From contig JAICKT010000048.1 of NCBI GenBank assembly GCA_025927795.1, positions 1 to 15,818 on the forward strand: a stretch of 15,818 bases of DNA, read 5' to 3'. Positions 14,440 through 15,818 of the stretch are shown here, piece after piece. The translations under genes and the position numbers were made by a program. Under the pieces are notes generated by a model. It was not told where the DNA came from. It ran no database searches and saw only the letters and a list, made by a program, of their open reading frames with translations. The stretch's first letter is position 1; each line of letters opens with the position of its first letter. This DNA is from Parafilimonas sp. (GTDB taxonomy: Bacteria; Bacteroidota; Bacteroidia; Chitinophagales; Chitinophagaceae).

Positions 14440-15342
14440 TTAAGGACATTTATTAGGTGGACAAGGATTGCCGGTATCGGTATATGTTTGTTTAAGTGTT
14501 TTTATTAAGTCTTTTTTATTATCTATTAAGGAATCTCTCTGAATCCTATTGATTATATCACCTTGACCAAAAGTTAAGTATGTATCATTTTTATTATTTG
14601 TAAACTTAAACACTAAACTCATTTCAAATGAAAGTGGGCCTTCATCAATATCCGGCTCTAAAGCCCATGAAGCAAAATGAATTTGAGCTTGCGCAATTGA
14701 AACCTGATGATTTATCAAGTAAGTTAATAAGTCCGGACCTAAACCGTCAGCATCCATTTTAAAAAGTGTTCTAGCGGAATACCATATGCTATGAGCCTCC
14801 TGTAATCTATACCCATATTCCTTTTCAAACTTTGTTTCTATCCTTGGTACAGCCATATTTACATATCGGTGTATCCATTTCATAACATAATAATCAGTAT
14901 TTAAATTTACAGGCTTAAAATTATTATCAGAGATAATGTAAGCATTAGCCTCGTCATCATTGCTTATCTTTTCTCCGTCAGGCTCTGGTGTTAGATTATA
15001 TGTGGTGGGAACTAATACTATGTATAAAGTATTTATATCAAATCCGTGTGGTATTTCATCACTTAATGCAAAATATAATCTTATCCCATCATATTTTCCA
15101 GCGTCTTTTAATTGTTGTAATAATGTTCTTATTTTTCCAACATCAGTAAATGTAAAATCATTCGCATGCCATCCCTTATTTATTAAAACCTTTTTTTTGA
15201 ATTTAAAAACATTCATTCTTGCTTTAGCTAAAAATTCGGAAATACATGAGTAAGGATCTCCTGGTTTACATTGAGCAAAAGTTTTTGAATGCAAAAACAA
15301 AATTAAAAAGACTGTAAAGACAAGTAAAAACTTCTTTCTCAT
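14440..15342 (-). CDS. Secreted hypothetical protein heading the two-component operon
   Basis: A 300-residue protein with a signal peptide (MRKK, hydrophobic core, cleavage probably after TFA at 23). The residue before C25 is Gln, so this is not a lipobox. The mature protein contains four cysteines only, C25 and C33 near the start and C294 and C299 at the end (CPPNKC), which could form disulfides in the periplasm. The segment 67-114 (GIRLYFALSD, then TLYIVLVPTT) looks like paired beta strands and recalls uncharacterised exported Bacteroidota proteins. No catalytic motif was found. The stop lies 4 nt before the ATG of the seven-helix protein, so it is probably translated from the same message. 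Function unknown. Confidence 0.8.
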   Translation of the reverse strand: MRKKFLLVFTVFLILFLHSKTFAQCKPGDPYSCISEFLAKARMNVFKFKKKVLINKGWHANDFTFTDVGKIRTLLQQLKDAGKYDGIRLYFALSDEIPHGFDINTLYIVLVPTTYNLTPEPDGEKISNDDEANAYIISDNNFKPVNLNTDYYVMKWIHRYVNMAVPRIETKFEKEYGYRLQEAHSIWYSARTLFKMDADGLGPDLLTYLINHQVSIAQAQIHFASWALEPDIDEGPLSFEMSLVFKFTNNKNDTYLTFGQGDIINRIQRDSLIDNKKDLIKTLKQTYTDTGNPCPPNKCP

Positions 15343-15409
15343 AAAAACTTTTTTAAATTTAATAAATTGATTTTTACTTCCACAATTTTCAAAATTCCTT
15401 ATTTACTTT

Positions 15410-15442
15410 CAAATAGTATTTTAAACATTTTAAAGGGGGAAA
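15410..15442 (-). promoter_or_regulatory. Weak candidate promoter of the secreted protein/two-component operon
   Basis: On the minus strand TACTATTTG (15418-15410) resembles the -7 element but has one extra base between TA and TTTG. TTTC lies 20 nt upstream (15442-15439). It would give a leader of about 60 nt. The match is imperfect on both elements, which might mean a regulated promoter or simply chance. Confidence 0.25.
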
Positions 15443-15470
15443 TTTCACTTCTGATCAGTGTAATCTCCCA

Positions 15471-15500
15471 TTGTTCTACTATTCATAAAATCTAATTTTG
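15471..15500 (+). promoter_or_regulatory. Bacteroidota-type promoter of the exported-protein gene at the right edge
   Basis: TTG (15471-15473), a 19-nt spacer and TAATTTTG (15493-15500) fit the consensus TTG-N19-TAnnTTTG. The ATG of the partial gene lies 61 nt after the -7 element, leaving a leader of about 55 nt. Confidence 0.7.
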
Positions 15501-15561
15501 AAATAATGAATTTATAAAATTCAACCTCAATTCTTAAATTGTAAATATTTAAAACTTAAAC

Positions 15562-15818
15562 ATGAAACAGATTTTTATTGTAAGCTTATGTATAGGGTTG
15601 TTATATGCCCAGGTTTATTCTCAAGCAGATTCAACACCTTTAAATGGTGTAACATTTGGTTTTGGCGCCGGCTATAATATTTCCAATCATGCTTTGTATA
15701 GTTACTCACTCACTCCAGATGAAACGCATGCACTTAAAATTCAGGCGCTGCCAAAAAGCAAATTTGTTATATCATCTGTAATAGCAATAAAGCTTGGAAG
15801 ATTAGCGGTTAGTAATCA
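15562..15818 (+). CDS. Exported protein, 5' part only (hypothetical)
   Basis: An open frame starts at ATG 15562 and runs off the window, giving 85 complete codons. The N-terminus MKQIFIVSLCIGLLYAQVYSQA is a signal peptide with cleavage probably near SQA. The mature part contains GVTFGFGAGYNIS and a later hydrophobic strand (KFVISSVIAIKL), suggesting a beta-rich envelope or outer-membrane protein. The visible part is too short to name a family. It is divergent from the secreted-protein/two-component operon, with 219 nt between them, and has its own well-formed promoter. It could be a target of the neighbouring regulator, but nothing in the sequence proves this. Confidence 0.8.
   Translation, partial: MKQIFIVSLCIGLLYAQVYSQADSTPLNGVTFGFGAGYNISNHALYSYSLTPDETHALKIQALPKSKFVISSVIAIKLGRLAVSN

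Noticed and set aside
14960..15253. Plus-strand 97-codon open frame opposite the secreted protein gene
   Set aside because: The minus-strand product has a clean signal peptide and operon context; the opposite frame has neither.

Overview
The window reads as chromosomal DNA from a low-GC member of the Bacteroidota, most likely the Chitinophagia (Chitinophagaceae-like). The support is the core gene set, the Bacteroidota-type promoters (TTTG, about 19-20 nt, then TAnnTTTG), the Bacteroidota-style lipoprotein, and the linkage of a ZapA gene to the RNase Y region. The family-level placement is inference. No tRNA, rRNA, CRISPR array, insertion sequence or prophage is visible.

Left part (1-8607), mostly minus strand. 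A run of housekeeping genes reads rny (RNase Y), rplS (L19), tatA, gatA, then a MltD-like lytic transglycosylase. rplS and tatA each have a recognisable promoter of their own. tatA, gatA and the transglycosylase gene are tightly spaced. Further right on the same strand, pheT, a 94-residue coiled-coil gene and zapA form a compact operon. A single plus-strand lipoprotein gene sits between zapA and rny and converges on zapA at a shared terminator hairpin.

Middle (8608-12284), plus strand. The replicative helicase gene dnaB follows a 391-base AT-rich leader. It is followed by prfC (release factor 3), which has a textbook Bacteroidota promoter. DnaB carries a disordered C-terminal extension ending in an acidic Pro-Phe tip that resembles the SSB C-terminal peptide.

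Right part (12285-15818). Four minus-strand genes appear to be co-transcribed: a secreted 300-residue protein, a predicted seven-helix membrane protein, a DesK/LytS-like histidine kinase with no periplasmic sensor domain, and a NarL/FixJ response regulator. The spacings are 4 nt, a 43-nt overlap and 43 nt. The layout suggests that the kinase takes its input from the membrane protein and possibly the secreted protein, which makes this the best candidate here for an undescribed system. Degenerate heptamer repeats lie on both sides of the response regulator gene, and one of them encodes the last residues of the kinase. The window ends inside a plus-strand gene for an exported protein, preceded by a strong promoter.
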